A DNA stretch of 64,000 nucleotides from contig NZ_JAPQNT010000010.1 of the NCBI RefSeq assembly GCF_028867965.1, forward strand, positions 46,078 to 110,077. Reading direction: 5' to 3'. This document shows, piece after piece, positions 1 through 8,279 of the stretch. The first letter of the stretch is position 1, and every line of letters begins with the position of its first letter. Source of the stretch: Flavobacterium sp. SUN046 (lineage in GTDB: Bacteria > Bacteroidota > Bacteroidia > Flavobacteriales > Flavobacteriaceae). Made by a program: the position numbers and the translations under genes. The notes below the pieces were generated by a model that was given only the letters and a program-made list of their open reading frames with translations, had not been told where the DNA came from and ran no database searches.

Positions 1-1
1 A

Positions 2-1090
2 AAGGAAGCTCCAACCGAAAAATATGTTGCAGAAAATGGAATAAATGTTTTTTCTTTTTCGGGTAAAATAGATGAATCTAAAAAAATTAAAAAAGTTTCT
101 ATCGAAGCATGGGACTCAAGTAGTCAAGCTTTAAAAAAGTCGGATAGTGAGCAAGATGCACCCAATCCAAATATCAAAACAATAAGATTAAATGAAAATA
201 ATCTTACTGAAGGAACTATCAAGCTCATGGCTGATGCAATTCTTAAAAAGAGTTCTCATACATCAATATCTGGAAAAGTTAGCACTTTTGGAAATTTGAA
301 TGCAGGAATAGGCGATTTTATAATTTTGAATAAAGTTAATGAATCTATTGATGGGAAAAAAGTTCTAATTTCTGGCGAACTTCATACAATTGAAAATGGT
401 TGTTGGCGAACAGAATATACTCTCGGATTAGAATCAGAACAAGGATTTGCTGCTAATGCAACAAAAAATAATGCAAATCCTCAAAGTCAAATTGGACAAA
501 CAAATCTTGTTAGTGGATTATTAATAGGCATTGTAATGCAAATTGAAGATGATCCAAAAAAAGAATTTAGAATAAAGGTTAAGATTCCTGCATTAGCAGA
601 AAATGGAAATGGGGTATGGGCTAGATTGGCTACTTTAAACGCCTCAAATCAGATGGGAAGTTTTTTTATTCCTAATGTAAATGATGAGGTTATCCTAGGC
701 TGTTTTGGAAGTAATCCAGATACACCTGTAATTCTAGGAGGCTTATATAGTAGTGCTATTAAGCCACCATATGAAATTAAAAAAGAAAATTATATCAAAG
801 CATTTGTTACCAAGGAAGGTACAAAAATTGAATTTGACGATGAAAAGAAACAAATAGAATTAAGTACAAAAAAAGGGAATAAAATTTTAATTTCTGATGA
901 TAAAAAAGGTATAACATTAGAAGATGAAAACAAAAATAAGATTGTAATGAATGCTGATGGTATTCTCATAGAAAGCGCTAAAGATATTATACTAAAAGCT
1001 AAAGGTGATGTAAAAATTGATGGCGTTAATATTAAAGTAAAGGCTTCTGCTAATATTGAATTAAAGGGAAGTATGATAAAATTGAATTAG
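2..1090 (+). CDS. VgrG/gpV-like spike protein of an eCIS (5' truncated)
   Basis: The reading frame is open from base 2, so the start lies left of the window; the ATG at 227 is only an internal methionine. The middle of the visible part has a gp5/gpV OB-fold pattern: a GxVxxIxDDP stretch, then a VWARLATL-type strand and a PNVNDEVILGCFGSNP loop followed by PVILGGLYSS. The C-terminus is a run of short hydrophilic strands (KGNKILISDD, KNKIVMNADG) ending in repeated I-K-hydrophobic patterns, as expected of a trimeric needle-like beta-helix. In contractile systems this protein forms the central spike and carries the PAAR tip, whose gene follows 1 bp downstream. It corresponds to Afp8-type spikes. 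The family call is strong; the upstream half cannot be judged. Confidence 0.88.
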   Translation, partial: KEAPTEKYVAENGINVFSFSGKIDESKKIKKVSIEAWDSSSQALKKSDSEQDAPNPNIKTIRLNENNLTEGTIKLMADAILKKSSHTSISGKVSTFGNLNAGIGDFIILNKVNESIDGKKVLISGELHTIENGCWRTEYTLGLESEQGFAANATKNNANPQSQIGQTNLVSGLLIGIVMQIEDDPKKEFRIKVKIPALAENGNGVWARLATLNASNQMGSFFIPNVNDEVILGCFGSNPDTPVILGGLYSSAIKPPYEIKKENYIKAFVTKEGTKIEFDDEKKQIELSTKKGNKILISDDKKGITLEDENKNKIVMNADGILIESAKDIILKAKGDVKIDGVNIKVKASANIELKGSMIKLN

Positions 1091-1091
1091 T

Positions 1092-1382
1092 ATGGGAGCA
1101 GCAGCAAGAGTTAATGATATGCACGTATGTCCGATGGTTACAGGAACGACTCCTCATGTAGGAGGATCAGTATTACCAGGAGGAAACACTACAGTATTAA
1201 TTGGTGGACAGCCCGGTGCAATTGTTGGAGATAAATGTGTTTGCACTGGCCCACCAGATTCTATAGCTCAAGGTTCAGCAACTGTACAAATAGCAGGAAA
1301 ACCCGCTGCGAGAATGGGTGATGCCACCGCACATGGAGGTAAAATTATTGTAGGATGTCCAACAGTGTTAATAGGAGGATAA
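1092..1382 (+). CDS. PAAR-repeat spike-tip protein
   Basis: A 96-residue protein built of PAAR-type units: an AARVNDMHVCP start, glycine-rich turns, a VLIGGQPGAIVGD stretch, a VQIAGKPAARMGD stretch and a final TVLIGG. Full-length PAAR proteins are about 90-100 residues, so this one is complete. PAAR proteins cap the VgrG trimer and sharpen the tip that pierces the target membrane, and may hold a metal ion through His/Cys residues such as those visible here. It starts 1 bp after the spike gene and ends just before the gp25-like gene, inside one tightly packed structural operon. There is no extra C-terminal toxin domain, so it is a purely structural tip. Confidence 0.95.
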   Translation: MGAAARVNDMHVCPMVTGTTPHVGGSVLPGGNTTVLIGGQPGAIVGDKCVCTGPPDSIAQGSATVQIAGKPAARMGDATAHGGKIIVGCPTVLIGG

Positions 1383-1384
1383 TT

Positions 1385-1795
1385 ATGAATGATGAAACTT
1401 TTTTAGGTACAGGTTGGGGATTTCCTCCAACATTTAGTTATAATAATAAGACGGTTTTGACTGTTAGTGGAGAAGAAGATGTAAAGCAAAGTTTGCATAT
1501 CCTTTTAACTACTGAATTAAATGAACGAGTAATGCGTTCAGATTATGGCTGTAACCTCTCACCTCTTTTGTTTGAAAACATTACAGTTACACTTTTGACG
1601 AAAATTAAAGAAATAATTAAAAAGTCAATTTTGAAATATGAATCAAGAATTGATTTAGAGAACGTTTATTTTGGAGCGGATGATTCTCAGGAGGGAATAA
1701 TCATAATTGAAATAGAATACCTTATAAGAACAACGAATTCAAGACAAAATTATGTTTTTCCTTTCTATTTAGAAGAGGGAACTTATATCAAATAA
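1385..1795 (+). CDS. gp25-like baseplate wedge protein (Afp9-type)
   Basis: A 136-residue GPW/gp25 family protein. It has the typical core DVKQSLHILLTTELNERVMRSD followed by YGCNLSPLLFE, which in phage T4 gp25 and Afp9 seeds sheath assembly on the baseplate. The start at 1385 is chosen because AGGAGG at 1373-1378 sits at good spacing; an in-frame ATG at 1355 would overlap the PAAR gene and lacks such a site. This is one of the few clear Shine-Dalgarno sites in the window. The next gene begins 4 bp after the stop. Nothing is missing relative to the family. Confidence 0.93.
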   Translation: MNDETFLGTGWGFPPTFSYNNKTVLTVSGEEDVKQSLHILLTTELNERVMRSDYGCNLSPLLFENITVTLLTKIKEIIKKSILKYESRIDLENVYFGADDSQEGIIIIEIEYLIRTTNSRQNYVFPFYLEEGTYIK

Positions 1796-1799
1796 TACC

Positions 1800-4700
1800 A
1801 TGGAAAATTGTTCTACAAATATAGAGATACATCAATCCTCTGGAACGACTCAAGACGAACGTTTTTTGAGTGCATTGCATTCTCATTATTTTCTAATTGA
1901 TGAAAGAAATGAGGTTGATTATATAGAGTTTGCTCAAAAAATATCAGAATTTATTAAGTTTTTTAATGATTCAAATTCAGAAAATGGTAATTGGTCAACT
2001 TTTTTTCAATGGGAATCCACCTCAATTTTAGTCAATCTATTTTTGTGGGATGTTAATAAAATTCAAGAAGACTATAAAGCGGTAAAAGGGAAAATAAAAA
2101 TAATTGAAGATTTAGACGATTCTAGTGTTCAAGAGGTTTGCAAAATAGAATTGAAGACTTTTTTCGAAAAAATTAAAGTTCAATTTGAAAAATTTAATAT
2201 AAAAATAAACCAACTTGACGATACAGTAGTGACTAAAAGTTACTTTGTAGATAGTGCTTATCTAATAATTAATCCTAATTCAGCTCCTCATGGTCAGGAA
2301 AGAGGATTTCTTCAAATCATATTAGACGATATAGAAGACAGTACACTTGATTTGAATCCAATTAAGAGTTTAATTTCAAAATACCAATTTGATAAAAATG
2401 TGCAAAGACTCATAGGATTGCTATTTAACTGGAAACAAGTTAGTGGTGAGAGTGTTGAAAATCAACTAAACAATTATTCAAGTCACTCACCACATTATTC
2501 TTTATACTTGGCATTTTTAAAACAATTAGGTGTTGCAAAAGACCATTTAAACCAGTTTACTAAAAGACATTTAGACTTTTATTATAAAGATATTCTGAAA
2601 ATTAAACCTAATAGTGCTACTCCCGATTATGTAAACCTAATTTTAGAAACGGTCACTCAAACCAGTGGTCTTTTCTTACCACAAGGTAGTGTTTTTTCTG
2701 CGGGCAAAAATTCATTAGGCAAAAATAAATTTTATGCTTCAACTTCAGAATTAGCTATTAATGGTATTAAGTTAGGTTATTTTAAGAGTACATTTTTTCA
2801 AAAAAATGTTAGAAGTCAATCTAATTTTATAGGACAAAACGCTACTAATACATCATTTAATGTTTTTAAAGATGCTGCTATTGGTTCTGAAACAGGTATT
2901 TTAATTGCTAGTCCATTATTTTTTCTTAATGGAGGTGATCGTTACTTAATGTTAACTATTAATGGAGTTGATATAGAAGCCAAAAATTATAGGTTTTTTA
3001 TAACTGCTGAACATAAATGTATTGAAATTTTTGCTGAAAGTTTAACTAATGACGCTACGAATGCTGACACTGAAAAGCAAGTAGTACGATCTTTTTTAGT
3101 TATTAAAGCTAATGAAAAAAAAATAATAGCTCATGATATAAAAGTTCATACAGAGATAAATGTAATTACTTCTTATCCCGTTTTAAAAATTGTTCCTAAA
3201 GATGATAGTGTTATAATTGGGAAAGACGATAAAATAGGAATAGAGGTTAAAGTTAGAAATAGTAAAAACTTTGTTTTAGCAACCGATACAGGAACAGTAG
3301 ACATTAATAAACCTTTTGTTCCCTTTGGAGAATTTCCAAAAAATGGTAGTGGATTTACTATTTGTTGTAATGAATTTGCATTCAAGAAAAACGCTAGGCT
3401 TTTTGTTAAAATCAACAATTTAGCTACTAATGATAATTTTAGTAGTTTAGGTTTAAAAATAATGAAGCTCGACAAAGGATTGTGGAGATCGGTGCATGAT
3501 GGTGAATCTATTTCAAGTGGAATTTTAAATACTAGTCCTATATATGATTTCTATTTGGAAGATAGTATTCCAACTATTGAAAGTGTTTCAGGATATTATA
3601 GAATTGAATTGGATGGTGGTGTTGACTATGAGGACGAGGCATTCTTAAACAATTTTATTACACAAAGTAGAACGCAAGGTGGAATTTTAAAAGCTATTCC
3701 AAGAATAGATTCTATTGTTATTGATTACGATGTTAAAGATGATTCGTATAACAATGTAATTGATGTTTTTCAGATTATGCCTTTTGGATATCAACAATTG
3801 AATAAGAAAGATGAAATAACTGGAATATGGGAAATTAATTCATTAGAAAATTTTGTCGAAGCAAATAGAGGAGAAATATATTTAGGATTTGATAATGTAG
3901 AAATTGGTAATAGTTTAAACTTATTAATTCAATTGTCAGAAGGTAGTTCAAATCCATTGAGGGAACCCGCATTATTAGAATGGAGCTATTTAAAATATAA
4001 GAATACTTGGGAATCAATTAAAGTCAGTGAAATTGGTGATGAAACAGATTCATTAATGCAATCTGGATTAATACATTACACTATCCCTGAATTTGATACT
4101 TCACAAACAACGATTCTGCCTTCGGATAAGTTTTGGATTAAAATAAACGTGGATGTAACAGATGCTATATGTCAATTTTTGGGAGTACATACTCAAGCTT
4201 TCAAAGCAGTGCTCACCGATTTTGAAAAAAATGGTAGCTATTTTATTGAGCATACTGAAAAAGAAACGATAACCAAACTTTACGAACCTATAAGTTTTGT
4301 GAAAAAGGTATTTCAGCCATATGCATCTTTTGGTGGTAGTAATTATGAAAATGATGATTTACTTTACCAACGTACAAGTGAACGATTAAGACATAAAAAT
4401 AGAGCAATAACATCATGGGATTATGAGCGATTGATACTTCAAAAATTTCCTAATATTTACAGAATCAAGAGTTTAAATCATTATCGTTATGATACGTTGC
4501 CACCTTCAAAAATATCTGCCGGTTATGTTACATTAATACCTATTGGAAAATCAAACAGTCTTCAGGAAAATATTACTTGGAAACCGTTAGTAAGTCAAGA
4601 TACTATAAATAAAATCAAGCAATATATTTCTGAAATTGGTTCACCACATGCTCGTGTCATGGTTAAACAACCCAAATTAGAAACTATTGTATTGAAATTC

Positions 4701-5198
4701 AATGTAAAATACAAAGATTTATCAGGTGCCGATTTAAGATTGTATGGGAATAAACTTAAAGATTTAATTAATAAATATTTAAGCCCATGGTCTTTTGGTG
4801 AAAATGAAGTTCAGTTTGCCAATTCTTTAGAAATTGCATCAATTATTCAATTGATTGATGATCAGTCTTATGTTGATTTTATTACTGATTTTGAAGTTTT
4901 ACATTACTTCATTAATGAAGATGGATCGCTTGGAAGCATAGCAAACATAAAAAAAATAATCCCTCATACAGATTATACTTTATTTGTTCCACCTACTTTA
5001 TTCACCTATCCTGTTAGTAAAAATAATAATATAAGCGAAATAAGAAACCTCATTCAATTAAGAAATCTAAATGAAACCTCAAGCTTACAAATAGATCAAT
5101 TGAGTGATATATCAAATATGGAAAAAAAAATATACCTAACAGAAAATATAATTTATGACCATATTATAACTCCATTACTAAAAGATAATAATTGTTAA
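1800..5198 (+). CDS. Afp11-like baseplate protein (baseplate J / gp6-like)
   Basis: A very large protein (1132 residues). Around residues 845-900 it has the conserved baseplate-J signature of eCIS Afp11-type proteins: a glycine-serine loop, TSERLRHKNRAITSWDYERL and then a KFPNIYRIKSL strand. The long N-terminal half is mostly predicted alpha/beta with no recognisable enzyme motif; the C-terminal part (about 910-1080) matches the strand-rich wedge-core region. Such proteins dimerise with the Afp12-type protein to form the baseplate wedges around the spike. Position 4 bp after the gp25 gene and 3 bp before the Afp12-like gene agrees with eCIS gene order in Bacteroidota. Length exceeds phage J proteins but is normal for eCIS. 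Confidence 0.88.
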   Translation: MENCSTNIEIHQSSGTTQDERFLSALHSHYFLIDERNEVDYIEFAQKISEFIKFFNDSNSENGNWSTFFQWESTSILVNLFLWDVNKIQEDYKAVKGKIKIIEDLDDSSVQEVCKIELKTFFEKIKVQFEKFNIKINQLDDTVVTKSYFVDSAYLIINPNSAPHGQERGFLQIILDDIEDSTLDLNPIKSLISKYQFDKNVQRLIGLLFNWKQVSGESVENQLNNYSSHSPHYSLYLAFLKQLGVAKDHLNQFTKRHLDFYYKDILKIKPNSATPDYVNLILETVTQTSGLFLPQGSVFSAGKNSLGKNKFYASTSELAINGIKLGYFKSTFFQKNVRSQSNFIGQNATNTSFNVFKDAAIGSETGILIASPLFFLNGGDRYLMLTINGVDIEAKNYRFFITAEHKCIEIFAESLTNDATNADTEKQVVRSFLVIKANEKKIIAHDIKVHTEINVITSYPVLKIVPKDDSVIIGKDDKIGIEVKVRNSKNFVLATDTGTVDINKPFVPFGEFPKNGSGFTICCNEFAFKKNARLFVKINNLATNDNFSSLGLKIMKLDKGLWRSVHDGESISSGILNTSPIYDFYLEDSIPTIESVSGYYRIELDGGVDYEDEAFLNNFITQSRTQGGILKAIPRIDSIVIDYDVKDDSYNNVIDVFQIMPFGYQQLNKKDEITGIWEINSLENFVEANRGEIYLGFDNVEIGNSLNLLIQLSEGSSNPLREPALLEWSYLKYKNTWESIKVSEIGDETDSLMQSGLIHYTIPEFDTSQTTILPSDKFWIKINVDVTDAICQFLGVHTQAFKAVLTDFEKNGSYFIEHTEKETITKLYEPISFVKKVFQPYASFGGSNYENDDLLYQRTSERLRHKNRAITSWDYERLILQKFPNIYRIKSLNHYRYDTLPPSKISAGYVTLIPIGKSNSLQENITWKPLVSQDTINKIKQYISEIGSPHARVMVKQPKLETIVLKFNVKYKDLSGADLRLYGNKLKDLINKYLSPWSFGENEVQFANSLEIASIIQLIDDQSYVDFITDFEVLHYFINEDGSLGSIANIKKIIPHTDYTLFVPPTLFTYPVSKNNNISEIRNLIQLRNLNETSSLQIDQLSDISNMEKKIYLTENIIYDHIITPLLKDNNC

Positions 5199-5201
5199 TA
5201 A

Positions 5202-8200
5202 ATGAAAACTCAAAATTTTATAGATAAAGATAGAGTTCTTTTACCTTCTCAGGATTACGATTTATTGAGAAAAATAGGAATGCAATATATCGAAAAATAT
5301 GGAAATTCATTATGGACAGACTATAATGCACACGACCCTGGAATTACAATTTTGGAAGTGTTATCATATGCTATTACTGAATTGGGATATCGAACAAATT
5401 TCAACATTAAAGATTTATTAGCTAATAAAGATGGCGATATTTCTAATACTACTTTTTTCCCAGCAAATAAAATTTTGACAGGTTCTCCTTTAACTGAAAT
5501 TGATTACAGAAAAATTTTACTCGATATAGAGGGTATTTCTAATGCTTGGTTTTTGGCGACCAAAAAAGAAAAATTCCCAAAAGGAGTTAATGATTATGGT
5601 TATTTTATGCCAAATGATCCAAATGATCCAAATGATTTTGCTTCTATAACTACAAACGAACGAAAATTATATTTAAATCCTTTAGATGATAAATTGAGCT
5701 TACAAAACTTGAACTCAAAAGGTGATGAAAATAGAAATTCAATTCTGATGAGAGGACTTAATAAAATTATTCTTGAACTTGAAGATGATCCTGTTTTAGG
5801 TGATTTGAATTCTACAAATATAGAGTTTGAATTTTTAAGTAATGATAAATGGATTCAAGTTTTGATAATTCCAATGTTCGAGTCTTGGAATGATGATAAG
5901 TCATTAGTTTTTGACACCATTAATGAAGAGACAATTACACAAATTCCTAACGGAGTTTTATCAGATGCTAGTAGTGTAACTATTCGCTTTAAAAACTACG
6001 GAACTCTGATTGAATTGATAGTTAATCCATATAATTTAATTGAATTGGTTGATACGGTTACTTATTTTAATGATTTTGATAATGTAAGAAGTCTAGTTAA
6101 ATTATACAAGGACAAGAAACAGAAAGTAAAAAATATTAATGAAGCTGTTATTGATAAATTGAACGAAAATCGAAATTTGAGTGAAGATTACTATAGTATA
6201 GAAACGATAAAAAGTATTCCTATAGGTGTTTGTGCAAAAATAGAAATTGAGCCACAAATCAATGTTGTTGACATTATGGCACTAATTCAAATAACAATTC
6301 ATAATATCATAAGCCCACCAATTCATTTTTATTCTTTGACACAACTATTAGATCAGGGTTTTGCAACAGAAGAAATTTTTGACGGTCCTAGTTTAGTTCA
6401 TGGGTTTTTGAAAAACGAAGAAGTCTACAAAACTCAACTTCCAGATGCTATTCATGTCTCCGATATTATTGCAGCAGTTATGAAATTGGAAGGCGTAATT
6501 TCTATTAGTGAAGTTTTGTTAACAGAATACGATCAATATGGAAAAGCAATTGAGAGTAAAAGTAACAAACCTTGGTGTCTAGAATTATCAGGTCAACAAA
6601 ATCCAATTTTTTCAACTACTAAATCAAGGCTTCAATTATACAAAAAAAATATTCCCTTTCTTTTATCTGAAGCAAATCAGATGATAGTAGATCAAAAAAT
6701 TGAAATCTATAAATCATCGCAGCGAACAAAAAAAATGAAAGAATCGGAACTTGATTTTCCGTTTCCTATAGGGAATTTTTACCAATTAGATGAATTTTAC
6801 AGTATACAAGATGAGTTTCCTATAAATTATGGATTGGGAAAAAACACCTTATCGGATAAAGTTGAAGAAAAAAGAAAAGCTCAAGTAAAACAATTGAAAG
6901 GATATCTGCATTTTTATGATCAAATTTTGGCTGATTTTTTCAAACAATTATATCACGCAAAAGATTTATTAAATATTAGCACTTTAGAGCAAACTTACTT
7001 TACAAGTTTTTTAGATAAAAATCCTTTATCTGGGGATCAATTTTATAATAAAGAACTTTACTCAGATGACTTAGAAGAAAAATTATTTTCTTTAGATTCT
7101 TACGACATTTCATTGTATGAGAATAAGACTCTTTTTTACGACAGGCGAAACAGAGCATTAGATCATTTGATTGCACGTTTTGGAGAAAGTTTTAATGACT
7201 ATGTTTTTATGATGTATCAAGTCAAACAAGAGACAAATAGTTTAGGTGAAATGGGATTAGAATATGAAGAGATAATTTTAGATAAACAAAGATTTCTAAG
7301 CCAATATCCTGAATTAAGTAGCAAGAGAGGTTTAGGTATGAATTATTTATTATCAGAAGATTATTTTTTAAGTAAAAACAGCCTAAACATTGGAACTTTT
7401 GAAATAAGTAATTTTGGAGGTTACGAAAAAAGAGTCGCTAAATTACTGGGAATAAATGACCTAAACGTTGGAAATTTTAATATCGAGATATTAAATGAGA
7501 AGAAAATTAAAGTAAAATCAACCTTAGATTTAGCGCAGTACAAGGTAAATACATTTGATTTTCAGATGTTTGATACACGTCAATGGATCATTAATAATAT
7601 TAACAATGAAAGTATTTATTCCATTTTTAAAACCGAGTCTAGATTTTTTATTTACATTACAAGAGATACAAAAAAAATAGCACGATTTTCAAAAAGTTAT
7701 AAAACAAGAATAGAAGCTGATCAGGGTCTAGTTGAAATATTTAATGCGGTTGATGAAAAAACAGAAAAATTCTTTTGTTTAGAGCATATATTACTTAGGC
7801 CTTTTAAGTTTTTTGATTCTATAGATGAAGAACATTTGATGTTACCTGTCTGTTTAAATGATGATTGTGATGACCCAGCTGGTAATGATCCTTATTCATT
7901 CAAAGCTACAATTGTAATTCCTGGATATCTTCCAAGATTCCAAAATATGACATTTAGAAAATATGCTGAAAAAGTATTCCGTCAAGAATCTCCCGCTCAT
8001 GTTTTACTTAAAATATGTTGGGTAAACGAATCAGATATGAAGGATTTTCATCTTGTTTATAAAAATTGGAAGTCAACTTATAGTGTTTATCGAAAAATAA
8101 AAAATCATGATGCATTATTTTTGAATAACCATGTAATTAATCATAAAGCGCTTATAAAAAAAATAAAAGAATTGCATACAACTTATCCTGAGGGCAATTT

Positions 8201-8270
8201 ATATGATTGTCAATATAGTGAAACAAGTAACCCAATAATATTAGGAAATACCGCATTAGGAACTCTTTAA
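5202..8270 (+). CDS. Afp12-like baseplate wedge protein
   Basis: A 1022-residue protein whose N-terminus (about residues 36-70) carries the signature LWTDYNAHDPGITILEVLSY followed by AITELGYRT, typical of Afp12 and related second baseplate-J-like wedge subunits. The rest is a long alpha/beta region; the sequence around residue 900 (a CLNDDCDDP stretch, then FKATIVIPGYLPRFQ and a segment rich in aromatic residues) resembles the C-terminal docking region of the family. A short tandem DPNDPND repeat lies near residue 130. It follows the Afp11-like gene by 3 bp and should form a heterodimeric wedge with it. No enzymatic residues are expected or seen. Confidence 0.86.
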   Translation: MKTQNFIDKDRVLLPSQDYDLLRKIGMQYIEKYGNSLWTDYNAHDPGITILEVLSYAITELGYRTNFNIKDLLANKDGDISNTTFFPANKILTGSPLTEIDYRKILLDIEGISNAWFLATKKEKFPKGVNDYGYFMPNDPNDPNDFASITTNERKLYLNPLDDKLSLQNLNSKGDENRNSILMRGLNKIILELEDDPVLGDLNSTNIEFEFLSNDKWIQVLIIPMFESWNDDKSLVFDTINEETITQIPNGVLSDASSVTIRFKNYGTLIELIVNPYNLIELVDTVTYFNDFDNVRSLVKLYKDKKQKVKNINEAVIDKLNENRNLSEDYYSIETIKSIPIGVCAKIEIEPQINVVDIMALIQITIHNIISPPIHFYSLTQLLDQGFATEEIFDGPSLVHGFLKNEEVYKTQLPDAIHVSDIIAAVMKLEGVISISEVLLTEYDQYGKAIESKSNKPWCLELSGQQNPIFSTTKSRLQLYKKNIPFLLSEANQMIVDQKIEIYKSSQRTKKMKESELDFPFPIGNFYQLDEFYSIQDEFPINYGLGKNTLSDKVEEKRKAQVKQLKGYLHFYDQILADFFKQLYHAKDLLNISTLEQTYFTSFLDKNPLSGDQFYNKELYSDDLEEKLFSLDSYDISLYENKTLFYDRRNRALDHLIARFGESFNDYVFMMYQVKQETNSLGEMGLEYEEIILDKQRFLSQYPELSSKRGLGMNYLLSEDYFLSKNSLNIGTFEISNFGGYEKRVAKLLGINDLNVGNFNIEILNEKKIKVKSTLDLAQYKVNTFDFQMFDTRQWIINNINNESIYSIFKTESRFFIYITRDTKKIARFSKSYKTRIEADQGLVEIFNAVDEKTEKFFCLEHILLRPFKFFDSIDEEHLMLPVCLNDDCDDPAGNDPYSFKATIVIPGYLPRFQNMTFRKYAEKVFRQESPAHVLLKICWVNESDMKDFHLVYKNWKSTYSVYRKIKNHDALFLNNHVINHKALIKKIKELHTTYPEGNLYDCQYSETSNPIILGNTALGTL

Positions 8271-8279
8271 AAATACATT

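Noticed and set aside
1355..1384. Earlier start for the gp25-like gene
   Set aside because: It would overlap the PAAR gene, while a clear AGGAGG site sits before the ATG at 1385.
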